From: Oceanospirillaceae bacterium
Lineage (GTDB): Bacteria > Pseudomonadota > Gammaproteobacteria > Pseudomonadales > Balneatricaceae
DNA: 42,447 nt
Reading direction: 5' to 3'
Assembly: GCA_013373085.1 (NCBI GenBank)
Contig: JABXIM010000008.1
Span: 1-42,447 of the forward strand
Shown here: positions 1 to 8,099 of the stretch, in pieces
Numbering within the stretch: position 1 is the first letter of the stretch
Layout: each line of letters opens with the position of its first letter
Notes under the pieces: generated by a model
Database searches by the model: none
Seen by the model: only the letters and a program-made list of their open reading frames with translations
Told to the model about the DNA's origin: nothing
Position numbers and translations under genes: made by a program

Positions 1-168
1 GATGAGGTACAGGCTGCTGAGCCCCAGAATCACCGACAGCAGGATCGGGAAGGTCTCCGGCCCGACGGCCTCGGCGCCGCCAAAGGGCTCGGGAAAGTGC
101 GCAGCCTCCCAGCCGTACGCGACGGCCAGGAGGAGCAGCAGTACACCGAGGATACGATCCCCGATCAT
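1..168 (-). CDS. tctB: TctB-like small membrane subunit of a TTT transporter (partial)
   Basis: This is the 5' end of a gene that leaves the window at base 1; 56 codons are visible. The translation starts MIGDRILGVLLLLLAVAYGW and continues with an AxxFPEPFG segment and a GPETFPILLSVILGL hydrophobic stretch. That is the usual start of TctB, the poorly conserved four-helix small membrane subunit of tripartite tricarboxylate transporters. Its ATG overlaps the tctC TGA (ATGA at 168-165), so it is translationally coupled to the binding protein. The large permease gene tctA is expected beyond the left edge. Too short for the ORF threshold but well supported by coupling and by the family pattern. 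Confidence 0.8.
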   Translation of the reverse strand, partial: MIGDRILGVLLLLLAVAYGWEAAHFPEPFGGAEAVGPETFPILLSVILGLSSLYLI

Positions 169-1157
169 TTAATCAGCCCGATTTCGGTGGAAATTTCCTT
201 GATGCTGTTGACCTGCTGGTGCACGAAGTCGTTGAAGTCAGCGCCGGTCTTGTGGAACGGCATCAGACCGTTTTTCACCATTACGTCCTTCCATTCCTGG
301 CTGCCATAGACGTTGTCCATGGTCTCGACCCACCACTGGTAGGCTTCGTCGGAAACGTCTTTCGGCACGTAGAAGCCACGCCAGTTCGGCGCCACGGCGT
401 CGATATTCTGCTCACGTGCGGTCGGGATGCCGTCGAGCGGCGCCGGCAGGCGTTCTTCGGACAGTACGGCCAGCACGCGCAGATCGCCGGATTCCATGAA
501 GCCCTGGGCTTCGGAGATATCGCCGGTGAAGGCCTCGATATGACCGCCAACGACCTGGGTGATAGCTTCGGCACCGCCGCTGAACGCCAGGTACTTGATC
601 TTCGGCAGGCTGGCCTTGTCGATACCGCCCGCGCGACCCGCGATCAGCACTTTCAGGTGGTCCCAGCCACCCGCCGCACTACCGCCGCCAAACTTGACAG
701 AATTCGGGTCTTCCTTCAGTGCGTTAACCAGGTCGGTCAGGGACTGGTACGGAGAATCCTTGGACACCGCGATAACACCGTAGTCCGCGCCGAGGGCGCC
801 AACCCAGCGAACCATATCCTGGTCCATGCCTACGAACTGACCCTGGGCCAGACGGGTGGTGGTCGCAGTGCTGGCTGCCACGATCAGGGCGCTGTCGTCA
901 CCACGCTTGGAGACGGTGTGGGCGAAAGCGACACCACCGCCGGCACCCGGCATGTTCACGGTCTGAACATTGCCTTCGATAATACCGAGGTCGGTCAGCA
1001 CCTTGCCGACGCTGCGGCAGGTGAAGTCCCAGCCGCCGCCCGGGTTGGCCGGAGCGATACATTCAGCAGTACGGGACTGTTCAAAGGCGCCAGCCTGGGT
1101 TGCGGCAAACGCGAGAGTTGCAGAGGCGATCAGAGTCTTGATGGAGGGGCGTTTCAT
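165..1157 (-). CDS. tctC: TctC/Bug-type periplasmic substrate-binding protein of a TTT transporter
   Basis: 330 aa. It has an N-terminal Sec signal peptide (MKRPSIKTLIASATLAFAA..., cleavage probably after TQAGA), then the TctC pattern: ECIAPANPGGGWDFTCR near the mature N-terminus, a ligand-loop region with KFGGGSAAGGWDH, and a C-terminal helix pair ending ISTEIGLIK. Family members bind carboxylates (citrate, tricarballylate, other organic acids) in the periplasm and hand them to the TctAB permease. The ligand cannot be read from sequence. The gene sits next to a FadR-type regulator and lutABC, so lactate or a related short carboxylate is a reasonable guess, but only by context. ATG at 1157 is preceded by a GGAGAAAG-like Shine-Dalgarno. 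Confidence 0.92.
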   Translation of the reverse strand: MKRPSIKTLIASATLAFAATQAGAFEQSRTAECIAPANPGGGWDFTCRSVGKVLTDLGIIEGNVQTVNMPGAGGGVAFAHTVSKRGDDSALIVAASTATTTRLAQGQFVGMDQDMVRWVGALGADYGVIAVSKDSPYQSLTDLVNALKEDPNSVKFGGGSAAGGWDHLKVLIAGRAGGIDKASLPKIKYLAFSGGAEAITQVVGGHIEAFTGDISEAQGFMESGDLRVLAVLSEERLPAPLDGIPTAREQNIDAVAPNWRGFYVPKDVSDEAYQWWVETMDNVYGSQEWKDVMVKNGLMPFHKTGADFNDFVHQQVNSIKEISTEIGLIK

Positions 1158-1465
1158 TCGGGCTTTCTCCGTTTTGTTGTTCTAGTCCGCCACATTTGGG
1201 TGCGCGGCTGCAGTAAAAGCGATCGTGCGGAGCAATTGGCGGGCACTTTTAAGGTGCAGGCCCGCCTCTTGCTGGTGCAGACGGTTGAACATTAGACCCC
1301 TGATCGAAGACTGACCAGTTTGCGGACATAACGGCTGTTCAGTGCATTGCGGGTATTAAGTTCATAAAGTTCACGGCACAGCCCACTGCCACCTCTCCAC
1401 TGTGGGAGCGCTGCCCCGGTGCGAATAACCGCGGTGCCACCGGTGTTCGCCGCGCGGCGCGGCTC
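1158..1465. other. Intergenic region upstream of tctC: half operator and REP-like element
   Basis: 308 bases without a gene. The tctC promoter should lie here on the minus strand. At 1311-1320 there is a TGGTCAG half-site (CTGACCAGTT on the plus strand) that matches one arm of the palindrome upstream of the GntR gene. The last about 70 bases (1401-1470) are a family A palindromic repeat. No sigma-54 signature was found. Confidence 0.5.
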
Positions 1466-1470
1466 CTACG
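1401..1470. repeat. REP-like palindromic element, family A copy 1
   Basis: The left arm starts GTGGGAGCGCTGCCCCGG and the right arm ends GCGCGGCTCCTAC, forming a long imperfect palindrome. The right arm overlaps the stop codon of the GntR gene: the regulator ends GAG TCG TAG, and TAGGAGCC is the terminus of the repeat. The same element recurs at 5219, 10992, 17133, 30569 and 30668. Confidence 0.75.
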
Positions 1471-2152
1471 ACTCCAGCATCCGCCGGGTATAGAGAATAT
1501 GCTCGATGGCCCGCTCGCGTGCGGCCTCGGCGTCGCGGGCCATCAGCGCCTGGTGAATGGCGGCGTGCTGGGCGCGAATCCCCTCGGGGTAGCGGCCAAA
1601 ACGCTTCAGCGTACGGTTGAGCACACCGTAGATGGCGTTGAAGTAGCGGTTGTAGAACAGCTGGGTGAAGGAGATCAGCAGCAGGTTGTGGCTGGCTTCT
1701 GCGATCATCCGGTGAAAGGTCAGGTCCGCCTTGGCCTTGGCCAGGGTGGTCTCGCCCTCGTTGCGGACGGTCATGCGCCGGAACTCCTCGTCGATACGGG
1801 CAAGTTCCGCCTCACTGGCGCGCAAGGCGCAATAATACGCCGCCTCGCCTTCAAGCGCGGCACGCACTTCGAGTACCTGCAGTTGCAACGCCAGGCTGTC
1901 GGCGCGCCCGGCCGGCATTTCCAGGTGCTGCTCCAGCAGGTTGCAGACCCGGGTGCCATCCCCGTGCCGCGTCGCGACCAGGCCCTGGAGTTCGAGCGCC
2001 CGCACCGCCTCACGCACGGTTGCGCGCGACAGGTCGAATTCGGCGGCCAGGCGACGCTCCGACGGTAGCAGCGAGCCGGGGGCGATGGCGCCGTCCAGGA
2101 TCCCGGCGCTGAGCCGTGTCGTTAAACGCTGCGCCTTCTGCGAGCCGCCCAT
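1466..2152 (-). CDS. GntR-family (FadR/FCD subfamily) regulator, LldR-like
   Basis: 228 aa. Residues about 8-75 form a GntR winged helix (ILDGAIAPGSLLPSERRLA..., then LSRATVREAVRALELQGLV), followed by an all-helical FCD effector domain (about 85-215) with the ALEGEAAYYCA and DLTFHRMIAEASHN motifs; the FCD metal-binding histidines are plausible at H145 and further down. FCD regulators usually sense carboxylates, and LldR/LutR relatives control lactate genes. The gene is divergent from lutABC and precedes tctCB on the same strand, so it probably controls both. A perfect palindrome sits just upstream of its own ribosome site, suggesting autorepression. The stop codon TAG lies inside a repeat. 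The exact effector is inferred. Confidence 0.88.
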   Translation of the reverse strand: MGGSQKAQRLTTRLSAGILDGAIAPGSLLPSERRLAAEFDLSRATVREAVRALELQGLVATRHGDGTRVCNLLEQHLEMPAGRADSLALQLQVLEVRAALEGEAAYYCALRASEAELARIDEEFRRMTVRNEGETTLAKAKADLTFHRMIAEASHNLLLISFTQLFYNRYFNAIYGVLNRTLKRFGRYPEGIRAQHAAIHQALMARDAEAARERAIEHILYTRRMLES

Positions 2153-2165
2153 GACCCTCTCCTCT

Positions 2166-2176
2166 TGGTCAGACCA
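2166..2176. promoter_or_regulatory. Perfect palindromic operator TGGTCAGACCA for the GntR regulator
   Basis: TGGTC-A-GACCA is a perfect 11-bp palindrome that fits the TNGTNNNACNA consensus known for LldR/FadR-type regulators. It lies 14-24 bases upstream of the regulator's ATG, just outside the Shine-Dalgarno, and about 110 bases upstream of lutA. Binding there could shut off both divergent transcripts. Seen in sequence; the regulator-site assignment is inferred. Confidence 0.65.
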
Positions 2177-2285
2177 GTAAGCAGTCTAGCATTTCTTTTT
2201 CGCCGAACGACTTCTATTGTTGATCCAGTCTGTAGCACGAGTGCTGCGAACAGCCTCTTCCGATAAGAATCGATAGGTACACAAG

Positions 2286-3083
2286 ATGCAGCAAACCCCG
2301 ATGTCGCCCAAGGTGGGCCTTTTCGTGACCTGCCTGGTGGACATGTTCAGGCCCGAAATCGGCTTCGCCACCGTCAAGCTGCTGGAGCGGGCCGGTTGCA
2401 CCGTCGAGGTGCCCGAAACCCAGACCTGCTGCGGCCAGCCCGCCTTCAACTCCGGCGATAACCGCACCACCCGCGAGATCGCCATCAGCACCATCAAGGC
2501 CTTCGACGGTTACCAGTATGTCGTCGGCCCCTCCGGCTCCTGCATCGGTATGCTGCACCACTACCCGGAACTGTTCGATGAAGCCGATCCCTGGCACCGG
2601 CGGGCGCTGGACCTGAAAGCGCGCGCCTACGAGATCAGCAGCTTCCTCGTCGATATCATCGGTCTTGAAGGGCTGGAGGCACGCTTTAGCGGCACTGTGA
2701 CCTACCACGACTCCTGCTCGGGGCTCCGGGAGCTGGGCATCAAGGCCCAGCCGCGCCAGCTGCTCGGCCAGGTTGAGGGGCTGGAGCTGAACGAAATGAA
2801 CGAGTCCGAGACCTGCTGCGGCTTCGGCGGCACCTTCTGCGTCAAGTACCCGGATATTTCCAACCGCATGGTCGGTAACAAGACCGCCAATATCGCGGCC
2901 TCGGGCGCCGACACCCTGGTCGGCGGCGACCTCGGCTGCCTGCTGAACATGGCCGGCAAGCTCAAGCGCGAAGGCCATGACGTCGAAACCCGCCACCTGG
3001 TCGAGATCCTGGCCGGCATGTGCGACACGCCGGCGATCGCCGAACCGAGCGACGACCGTACCCGCCTGGCGCGTGAACTCTAA
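2286..3083 (+). CDS. lutA: LutA/YkgE-type (Fe-S)-binding subunit of L-lactate utilisation
   Basis: 265 aa. Two cysteine-rich CCG domains (DUF224) are visible: the first with TQTCCGQPAFNSGD near residue 45 and the second with ESETCCGFGGTFCVKYPD near residue 180. These bind the iron-sulfur cofactor of the LutABC (YkgEFG) complex, which oxidises L-lactate to pyruvate at the cytoplasmic face of the membrane. It is the first gene of lutABC (27 bases before lutB). The C-terminus has a short tail beyond the usual about 240 residues. ATG at 2286 has a weak ribosome site; an in-frame ATG at 2301 is an alternative. Confidence 0.95.
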   Translation: MQQTPMSPKVGLFVTCLVDMFRPEIGFATVKLLERAGCTVEVPETQTCCGQPAFNSGDNRTTREIAISTIKAFDGYQYVVGPSGSCIGMLHHYPELFDEADPWHRRALDLKARAYEISSFLVDIIGLEGLEARFSGTVTYHDSCSGLRELGIKAQPRQLLGQVEGLELNEMNESETCCGFGGTFCVKYPDISNRMVGNKTANIAASGADTLVGGDLGCLLNMAGKLKREGHDVETRHLVEILAGMCDTPAIAEPSDDRTRLAREL

Positions 3084-3109
3084 CAGGCTGCGCAAGCAGG
3101 AGCCCCGGA

Positions 3110-4534
3110 ATGCAGATCAACAGTCCCCAGTTCAAGCAACGCGCGCACGAGGCGCTCGATGACGCCAACCTGCAGCGCGCACTCGGCAACCTCAAGGCCG
3201 GCTTTCCGCACAAACGCGCCCAGGCCGTTGCGCGCATGCCCGAGTTCGATGCCCTGCGCGATCAGGGCCGCGACCTCAAGAATCATATTCTCGAGCACCT
3301 GGATCTCTACCTCGAACAGTTCGAGGGCAAGGTGATCGAGAACGGCGGTCATGTGCACTGGTGCCGTACCAGTGACGACGCCTGCCGCACCATCCTCGAT
3401 ATCTGCCGCCAGGTGGATGCCAGGACCGTGACCAAGGGCAAGTCGATGGTCTCGGAGGAGATCGACCTCAACGATTACCTGCAGAAGCACGGCATCCGGC
3501 CGGTCGAAACCGACCTTGGCGAATACATACTGCAGCTGCGCGGCGACCATCCCAGCCATATCATCGCGCCGGCGATCCATCTCAACCTCGAGGACGTTTC
3601 GGAAGCCTTCCACCAGCACCACCAGCGGCCGAAATCCGACGACCCCGCGGTGCTGATGCGCGAGGCGCGGGAGATGCTGCGCAAGCAGTTCGTCGCCGCC
3701 GATGTCGGCATCACCGGCGCCAACTTCCTGGTCGCCGAAACCGGGTCGACCATCATCGTCACCAACGAGGGCAACGGCGACCTGACCCAGACACTCCCTA
3801 AAACCCATATCGTCGTCACTTCGATCGAGAAGGTGGTGCCGACGCTGGAGGACATGAGCCTGTTCCTGCGCCTGCTGGCCCGCTCGGCCACGGGCCAGGA
3901 ATTCACCGTCTACAACACCCTCTCGACCGGCCCGCGGCGTCCGGACGACCAGGACGGACCGGAAAACTTCCATGTGGTGCTGGTCGACAACGGCCGCAGC
4001 GACATGGTCGGCAGCCAGTTCCAGGACATGCTGCGCTGCATCCGCTGCTCGGCCTGCATGAACCATTGCCCGGTCTATGGCGCCATCGGCGGCCACAGTT
4101 ACGGCTGGGTCTACCCGGGGCCGATGGGCTCGGTGCTGACACCGCAGATGATCGGCATCGAGCAGGCGGCGCTGCTGCCCAACGCCTCGACCTTCTGCGG
4201 CAAGTGCGAAGAGGTCTGCCCGGTACGCATTCCGCTGCCGAAACTGATGCGCCACTGGCGCGAGAAGGAGTTCGAGAAACACCTGACGCCCCGCACGGTA
4301 CGCTACGGCCTGGGGGGCTGGAGCTTCTTCGCCCGGCGCCCGGCGTTGTACCGCTTGCTGAGCCGGGTCTCGAACCAGGCGCTGCGGATGCTGGCCGGCC
4401 GCAAAGGACGCATCAACCGACTGCCCATGGCCGGCGGCTGGACCGACTGGCGCGATATGCCGGCACCAACCGGCAAAACCTTTATGCAGCAATGGAAAGA
4501 CAAACAGCGGACCAACGGGGAGGACAACGCATGA
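3110..4534 (+). CDS. lutB: LutB-type iron-sulfur lactate utilisation protein
   Basis: 474 aa, the usual family length. An N-terminal LUD domain (about 60-290; VTKGKSMVSEEIDLN and ITGANFLVAETGSTIIVTNEGN are typical) is followed by two 4Fe-4S motifs, CIRCSACMNHCPVYG (near 307) and CGKCEEVCPVRIPLPKL (near 363), and a basic C-terminal region. It is the electron-transfer core of the LutABC lactate oxidase. AGGAG lies 7 bases before the ATG. Its TGA overlaps the lutC ATG (ATGA at 4531-4534), consistent with equimolar synthesis. Confidence 0.96.
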   Translation: MQINSPQFKQRAHEALDDANLQRALGNLKAGFPHKRAQAVARMPEFDALRDQGRDLKNHILEHLDLYLEQFEGKVIENGGHVHWCRTSDDACRTILDICRQVDARTVTKGKSMVSEEIDLNDYLQKHGIRPVETDLGEYILQLRGDHPSHIIAPAIHLNLEDVSEAFHQHHQRPKSDDPAVLMREAREMLRKQFVAADVGITGANFLVAETGSTIIVTNEGNGDLTQTLPKTHIVVTSIEKVVPTLEDMSLFLRLLARSATGQEFTVYNTLSTGPRRPDDQDGPENFHVVLVDNGRSDMVGSQFQDMLRCIRCSACMNHCPVYGAIGGHSYGWVYPGPMGSVLTPQMIGIEQAALLPNASTFCGKCEEVCPVRIPLPKLMRHWREKEFEKHLTPRTVRYGLGGWSFFARRPALYRLLSRVSNQALRMLAGRKGRINRLPMAGGWTDWRDMPAPTGKTFMQQWKDKQRTNGEDNA

Positions 4535-5196
4535 GCCGGGCCGAGATTCTGGGCAATATCCGCCGCGGTCTGAAACGCGGCAGCGCAACCGAGGCACAGC
4601 GCCAGGCCGTGCAGAACCGCCTGCAGGCCCGGGCCGCCAACCTGATTCCGGCGCGCGCCCAACTGCCTGCCGCCGAACAGGTTGCACTGTTCAAGACGAT
4701 GGCGCGCGAAGCCGCCGCCGACCTCATCGAGCTGGATTCGCTGGACGAGGTCCCGTCGGTCGCGGCGGACTGGTTGCGTCACAACCGCGTCGAAGAGCTG
4801 GTATGCGCCAGCGACGCGACACTGACGTCGCTGAACTGGGCCGGCACCACCGATATCCGCCGTGAAACGCGTGTCGCCCGGGCCGGCGACCTGGCGAGCC
4901 TCACCAGCTGTTTTGCCGGTATCGCCGAAACCGGCACGCTAATGCTGCATTCGCAGGCCGAGAGCCCGACGACACTGAACTTCCTGCCGGACAACCACCT
5001 GGTGATCCTGCGTACCTCGCAAATCGTCGGCGTCTACGAGGAGGCCTGGCAACGGCTGCGCGAAGCCACCGGTGGCGACATGCCGCGCACCGTCAATATG
5101 ATCACCGGCCCGTCACGCAGCGCCGATATCGAGCAGAAGCTGCAGATGGGCGCCCACGGCCCGCGCAACCTGGTTATCCTGCTGGTCAGGGATTGA
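4531..5196 (+). CDS. lutC: LutC-type LUD-domain lactate utilisation protein
   Basis: 221 aa from the ATG that overlaps the lutB stop, with GGGGAGG at 4517-4523 as ribosome site. The reading frame is open much further upstream, but that part is antiparallel noise inside lutB. The LUD domain shows GIAETGTLMLHSQAESPTTL, FLPDNHLVIL and the C-terminal ITGPSRSADIEQKLQMGAHGP motif that is diagnostic for LutC/YkgG. It is the third subunit of the L-lactate oxidising complex. The operon appears to end here; a REP-like palindrome follows at 5219. Confidence 0.95.
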   Translation: MSRAEILGNIRRGLKRGSATEAQRQAVQNRLQARAANLIPARAQLPAAEQVALFKTMAREAAADLIELDSLDEVPSVAADWLRHNRVEELVCASDATLTSLNWAGTTDIRRETRVARAGDLASLTSCFAGIAETGTLMLHSQAESPTTLNFLPDNHLVILRTSQIVGVYEEAWQRLREATGGDMPRTVNMITGPSRSADIEQKLQMGAHGPRNLVILLVRD

Positions 5197-5218
5197 TTGG
5201 CAACGCGACTTCTTCACC

Positions 5219-5301
5219 GTGGGAGCAACGCCCCGGTGCGAATAACAGTTCGCGAACAGCCAACATGCCACTCTTCTTCGCCGCGGGGGCGCGGCTCCCA
5301 C
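5219..5301. repeat. REP-like palindromic element, family A copy 2
   Basis: GTGGGAGCAACGCCCCGG at the left and GGGGGCGCGGCTCCCAC at the right form an inverted pair between the convergent lutC and globin genes. The position suggests it could serve as a transcription end or mRNA-stabilising structure for both. Confidence 0.75.
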
Positions 5302-5318
5302 GGATATCGCTCCCCCTG

Positions 5319-5750
5319 TCAGGACCCGACGATGGTGTCGCGGTCGTAGTGGAACTTCATGAAGACGATGCCGGGGGTCATCACCAGGCGCCAGGCAAGT
5401 TCCGTTTCGTCGCAGCATTCGGGATCGTACCGGCGTACCGTGGCGATCAGGGTGTCGAGCCAGAGGTCGTAGAGTGCCGGGCGGATGTTGATATGGTGCC
5501 GGTTGTGGCTGATGGCGACACGGTCCAGGTAGTAGTCGGCATTGTTGGAGGCGTAAAAGCTCAGCAGATGGTAAAAGGACTTTTTCAGCATCGCCTGCTG
5601 ACGGTCCATGTCGGTACCACGGAATTTCTCAGCCACCTCGTCCGAGGCAACCAGGAAGGCGTCGTAGAAGCCTTCGAAAAAGGCGCGGCCATCAACCTCG
5701 CGCGCCAGCACCCGCTCGTAACTGCGGTCGAATAGTCGTTCGGTATCCAT
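5319..5750 (-). CDS. Single-domain globin
   Basis: 143 aa, the length of one globin fold. The sequence has FFEGFYDAFL (A/B helices), a KFRGTDMDRQQAMLKKSFYHLL segment (C-E helices), and ISHNRHHINIRPALYDLWLDTL, where the histidine cluster should supply the proximal haem ligand (F8) just before the G helix. It resembles the bacterial single-domain/sensor-type globins, without a flavohaemoglobin reductase or signalling domain. A role in oxygen or nitric oxide handling is inferred from family only. It is divergent from a TVP38-FAD fusion gene, and an inverted repeat (5795-5811) lies 45-61 bases upstream of its ATG. The ribosome site is weak (GAGAG). Confidence 0.8.
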   Translation of the reverse strand: MDTERLFDRSYERVLAREVDGRAFFEGFYDAFLVASDEVAEKFRGTDMDRQQAMLKKSFYHLLSFYASNNADYYLDRVAISHNRHHINIRPALYDLWLDTLIATVRRYDPECCDETELAWRLVMTPGIVFMKFHYDRDTIVGS

Positions 5751-5794
5751 GGCTGCTCTCTCGTTATTATCGGCCCGGTATCTTCAAGCCGCTT

Positions 5795-5811
5795 TTATAC
5801 CTCCAGTATAA
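5795..5811. promoter_or_regulatory. Inverted repeat TTATAC-N5-GTATAA upstream of the globin gene
   Basis: A perfect 6-bp inverted repeat with a 5-base centre, in the divergent region between the globin gene and the TVP38-FAD fusion. It could be an operator or overlap a -10 region (TATAAG/TATACC). It does not match FNR, NsrR or Fur consensus well enough to name a regulator. Confidence 0.4.
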
Positions 5812-5850
5812 GTGCGCAGCTGTGCTCTACCTTGCGCTGAATCAGTCCCA

Positions 5851-5900
5851 CAGACTGGTTTTAGCCGGGCGTGGGGTTCAGACTGGTTTCAGCCGGACGT
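5851..5900. repeat. Two 22-bp direct repeats (CAGACTGGTTTYAGCCGGRC)
   Basis: Copies at 5851-5872 and 5879-5900 differ at two positions and start 28 bases apart. They lie 67-116 bases upstream of the TVP38-FAD fusion ATG. The spacing is close to three helical turns, so they may be iterons for an activator; they may also be a local tandem duplication without function. Confidence 0.55.
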
Positions 5901-5966
5901 GCACAATAAATACTGACGTTTCAGGAAGTAATCCCTATCCAGACGCACAAGGACGCCACCCCAGTC

Positions 5967-8099
5967 ATGAACAAAACCCGCCTGCTGATACTGCTGTCAA
6001 TCGCGGTACTGATCGCGCTGTTTTTCGCCTTCGACCTGCAGCAGTACCTGAGCCTGGAGGCACTGAAAGCCCGCCAGGCCGCGTTCGACGAGTACTACAG
6101 CACGCATCCCGTCGTGACACCGGCATTCTTCTTCGGCGTCTATGTGCTGGTTACGACGCTGTCGCTGCCCGGCGCGGCGGTGATGACACTGGCGGCCGGC
6201 GCCCTGTTCGGCCTCGTCACCGGGGTACTGCTGGTCTCCTTCGCCAGCAGCCTCGGCGCGACCCTGGCATTCCTGGTATCGCGCTACCTGTTCCACGATG
6301 CCGTCCAGTCCCGATTCGGCCATGCCCTGAAATCGGTCAACCGTGGCATCGAACGCGACGGCGCCTTCTACCTGTTCACGCTGCGGCTGGTGCCGCTGTT
6401 CCCCTTCTTTATGATCAACCTGGTCATGGCGTTGACGCCGATCCGGGCCCGGACCTTCTACTGGGTGAGCCAGGTCGGGATGCTGGCCGGCACTGTGGTC
6501 TACGTCAACGCCGGTACCCGGATCGGCGAGCTCGAGAGCCTCTCGGGCATACTGTCGCCGACGCTGATCGGGTCCTTCGCCCTGCTGGGTCTGTTTCCGC
6601 TGCTGGCCCGGCGCCTGCTTGACGGCGTTCAGCAGCGCCGCTCGCTGACGGCCTTCCGCAAACCGACGCGCTTCGACTACAACCTGGTGGCGATTGGCGC
6701 CGGCGCCGGTGGGCTGGTCACCAGCTATATCGGCGCCACCGTCCGCGCCCGCGTGGCGCTGATCGAGAAGCACCGGATGGGCGGCGATTGCCTCAATACC
6801 GGCTGCGTGCCGAGCAAGGCCCTGATCCGGGCGGCGCAGGCGGCGCAGGAAATGCGCGAGGCGGCGCGTTTCGGCATGACAGCGGCGACGCCCGAGGTGG
6901 ATTTCCGCGCCCTGTTCGACGGCGTGCAGCAGGTAATCGACAAGGTCGAGCCTCACGATTCGGTCGAGCGTTACCAGGGACTGGGTGTCGACTGCCTTGC
7001 AGGCGAGGCGCGCATCATTTCGCCCTGGGAGGTCGAGGTCGACGGCCGCGTGATTAGCAGCCGCAATATCGTCATTGCCACCGGGGCCCGGCCGTCGGTC
7101 CCCGATATCCCGGGGCTCGGCGCGATTCCCTACCTGACGTCCGACAGCCTCTGGCAGCTACGCGACCATCCGGGCCGCCTGCTGGTGCTCGGTGGCGGAC
7201 CGATCGGCTGCGAGCTGAGCCAGGCCTTCGCCCGTCTCGGCGTGCCGGTAACGCTGGTGCAGCGACGTGATCAGCTGCTGCCGCGGGAGGACAGCGATGC
7301 CGCAGCGGTCGCCGAGGAGGCGTTGAGGCGCGACGGCGTGCGCGTACTGACCGGCCACGCCGCCGTTCGTTTCGAAACCAGGGGCGATGAGCGGCTTCTG
7401 CTGTGCAAACACCGCGGCGAGACCGTCGAGCTGGCGTTCGAGACCCTGTTGCTGGCGCTCGGCCGCACGCCCAACACCGAAGGGCTCGGTCTCGATCAGC
7501 TCGGCATGCGGCTCGATGACCGGGGTGCGCCGCTGGTCGACGATCACCTGCGCACCAGCGTGCCGACGATTTATGCCGCCGGCGACGTCGTCGGTCACTA
7601 CCAGTTTACCCATACCGCGGCCCACCAGGCCTGGTACGCGGCGGTCAATGCGCTGTTCGGCGGCTGGCGCCGTTTTCGCGTCGACTACCGCGTCATCCCC
7701 TGGTGCACCTTCACCGCGCCCGAGGTGGCGCGGGTCGGCGTCAACGAAAAGGACGCGAGCGAACGGGGCATCGCGCATGAGGTCACCCGCTTCGAACTGA
7801 AGGAACTGGACCGCGCCATTACCGACCGCCACGAAGCCGGCTTCGTCAAGGTGCTGACGCCGCCCGGCAGCGACCGCATCCTCGGCGTGACCATCGTCGG
7901 AGCCCACGCCGGCGACATGCTGGCGGAATACGTGCAGGCGATGAAGCACGGGCTCGGCCTCAACAAGATTCTCGGCACCATTCACGTTTATCCGACGATG
8001 AGCGAGGCCAACAAATACGCCGCCGGCGAATGGAAGCGCAATCACAAGCCGGAACGCCTGCTGCGCTGGTTAAAGCGCTACCATGACTGGCGTCGCTAA
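5967..8099 (+). CDS. Fusion of a TVP38/TMEM64 membrane domain with an FAD-dependent disulfide oxidoreductase
   Basis: 710 aa. Residues 1-225 are a TVP38/TMEM64 (SNARE-associated/DedA-like) membrane domain with several hydrophobic helices and the GALFGLVTGVLLVSFASSLGATLAF and RLVPLFPFFMINLVMAL motifs. After a basic linker, residues 240-700 are a class I pyridine nucleotide-disulfide oxidoreductase: FAD motif AIGAGAGGLV (243-252), redox pair C275/C280 in GGDCLNTGCVPSKAL, NAD(P) motif LGGGPIGCE, second FAD motif TIYAAGDVVG, and the C-terminal HVYPTMSEA catalytic base. The C-terminal cysteine pair of true mercuric reductase is missing, so mercury reduction is unlikely. Such fusions are known in proteobacteria; the substrate is unknown. 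The 3' end overlaps the convergent DUF4136 gene by 4 bases. Confidence 0.93.
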   Translation: MNKTRLLILLSIAVLIALFFAFDLQQYLSLEALKARQAAFDEYYSTHPVVTPAFFFGVYVLVTTLSLPGAAVMTLAAGALFGLVTGVLLVSFASSLGATLAFLVSRYLFHDAVQSRFGHALKSVNRGIERDGAFYLFTLRLVPLFPFFMINLVMALTPIRARTFYWVSQVGMLAGTVVYVNAGTRIGELESLSGILSPTLIGSFALLGLFPLLARRLLDGVQQRRSLTAFRKPTRFDYNLVAIGAGAGGLVTSYIGATVRARVALIEKHRMGGDCLNTGCVPSKALIRAAQAAQEMREAARFGMTAATPEVDFRALFDGVQQVIDKVEPHDSVERYQGLGVDCLAGEARIISPWEVEVDGRVISSRNIVIATGARPSVPDIPGLGAIPYLTSDSLWQLRDHPGRLLVLGGGPIGCELSQAFARLGVPVTLVQRRDQLLPREDSDAAAVAEEALRRDGVRVLTGHAAVRFETRGDERLLLCKHRGETVELAFETLLLALGRTPNTEGLGLDQLGMRLDDRGAPLVDDHLRTSVPTIYAAGDVVGHYQFTHTAAHQAWYAAVNALFGGWRRFRVDYRVIPWCTFTAPEVARVGVNEKDASERGIAHEVTRFELKELDRAITDRHEAGFVKVLTPPGSDRILGVTIVGAHAGDMLAEYVQAMKHGLGLNKILGTIHVYPTMSEANKYAAGEWKRNHKPERLLRWLKRYHDWRR

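Noticed and set aside
219-1295. Long plus-strand open frame opposite tctC
   Set aside because: It is the antisense shadow of tctC; no ribosome site and no family pattern, while the minus strand encodes a complete binding protein.
4066-4530. Upstream extension of the lutC frame
   Set aside because: It lies inside lutB in another frame; the ATG at 4531 has GGGGAGG and overlaps the lutB stop, and LutC proteins start there.
3080-4687. 535-aa minus-strand frame opposite lutB
   Set aside because: Shadow of lutB/lutC; composition is that of an antisense frame in high-GC DNA.
5967-8099. Mercuric reductase (merA)
   Set aside because: The CxxxxC redox motif is common to the whole disulfide reductase family. 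The C-terminal cysteine pair and HMA domain of MerA are absent and no mer genes are near.
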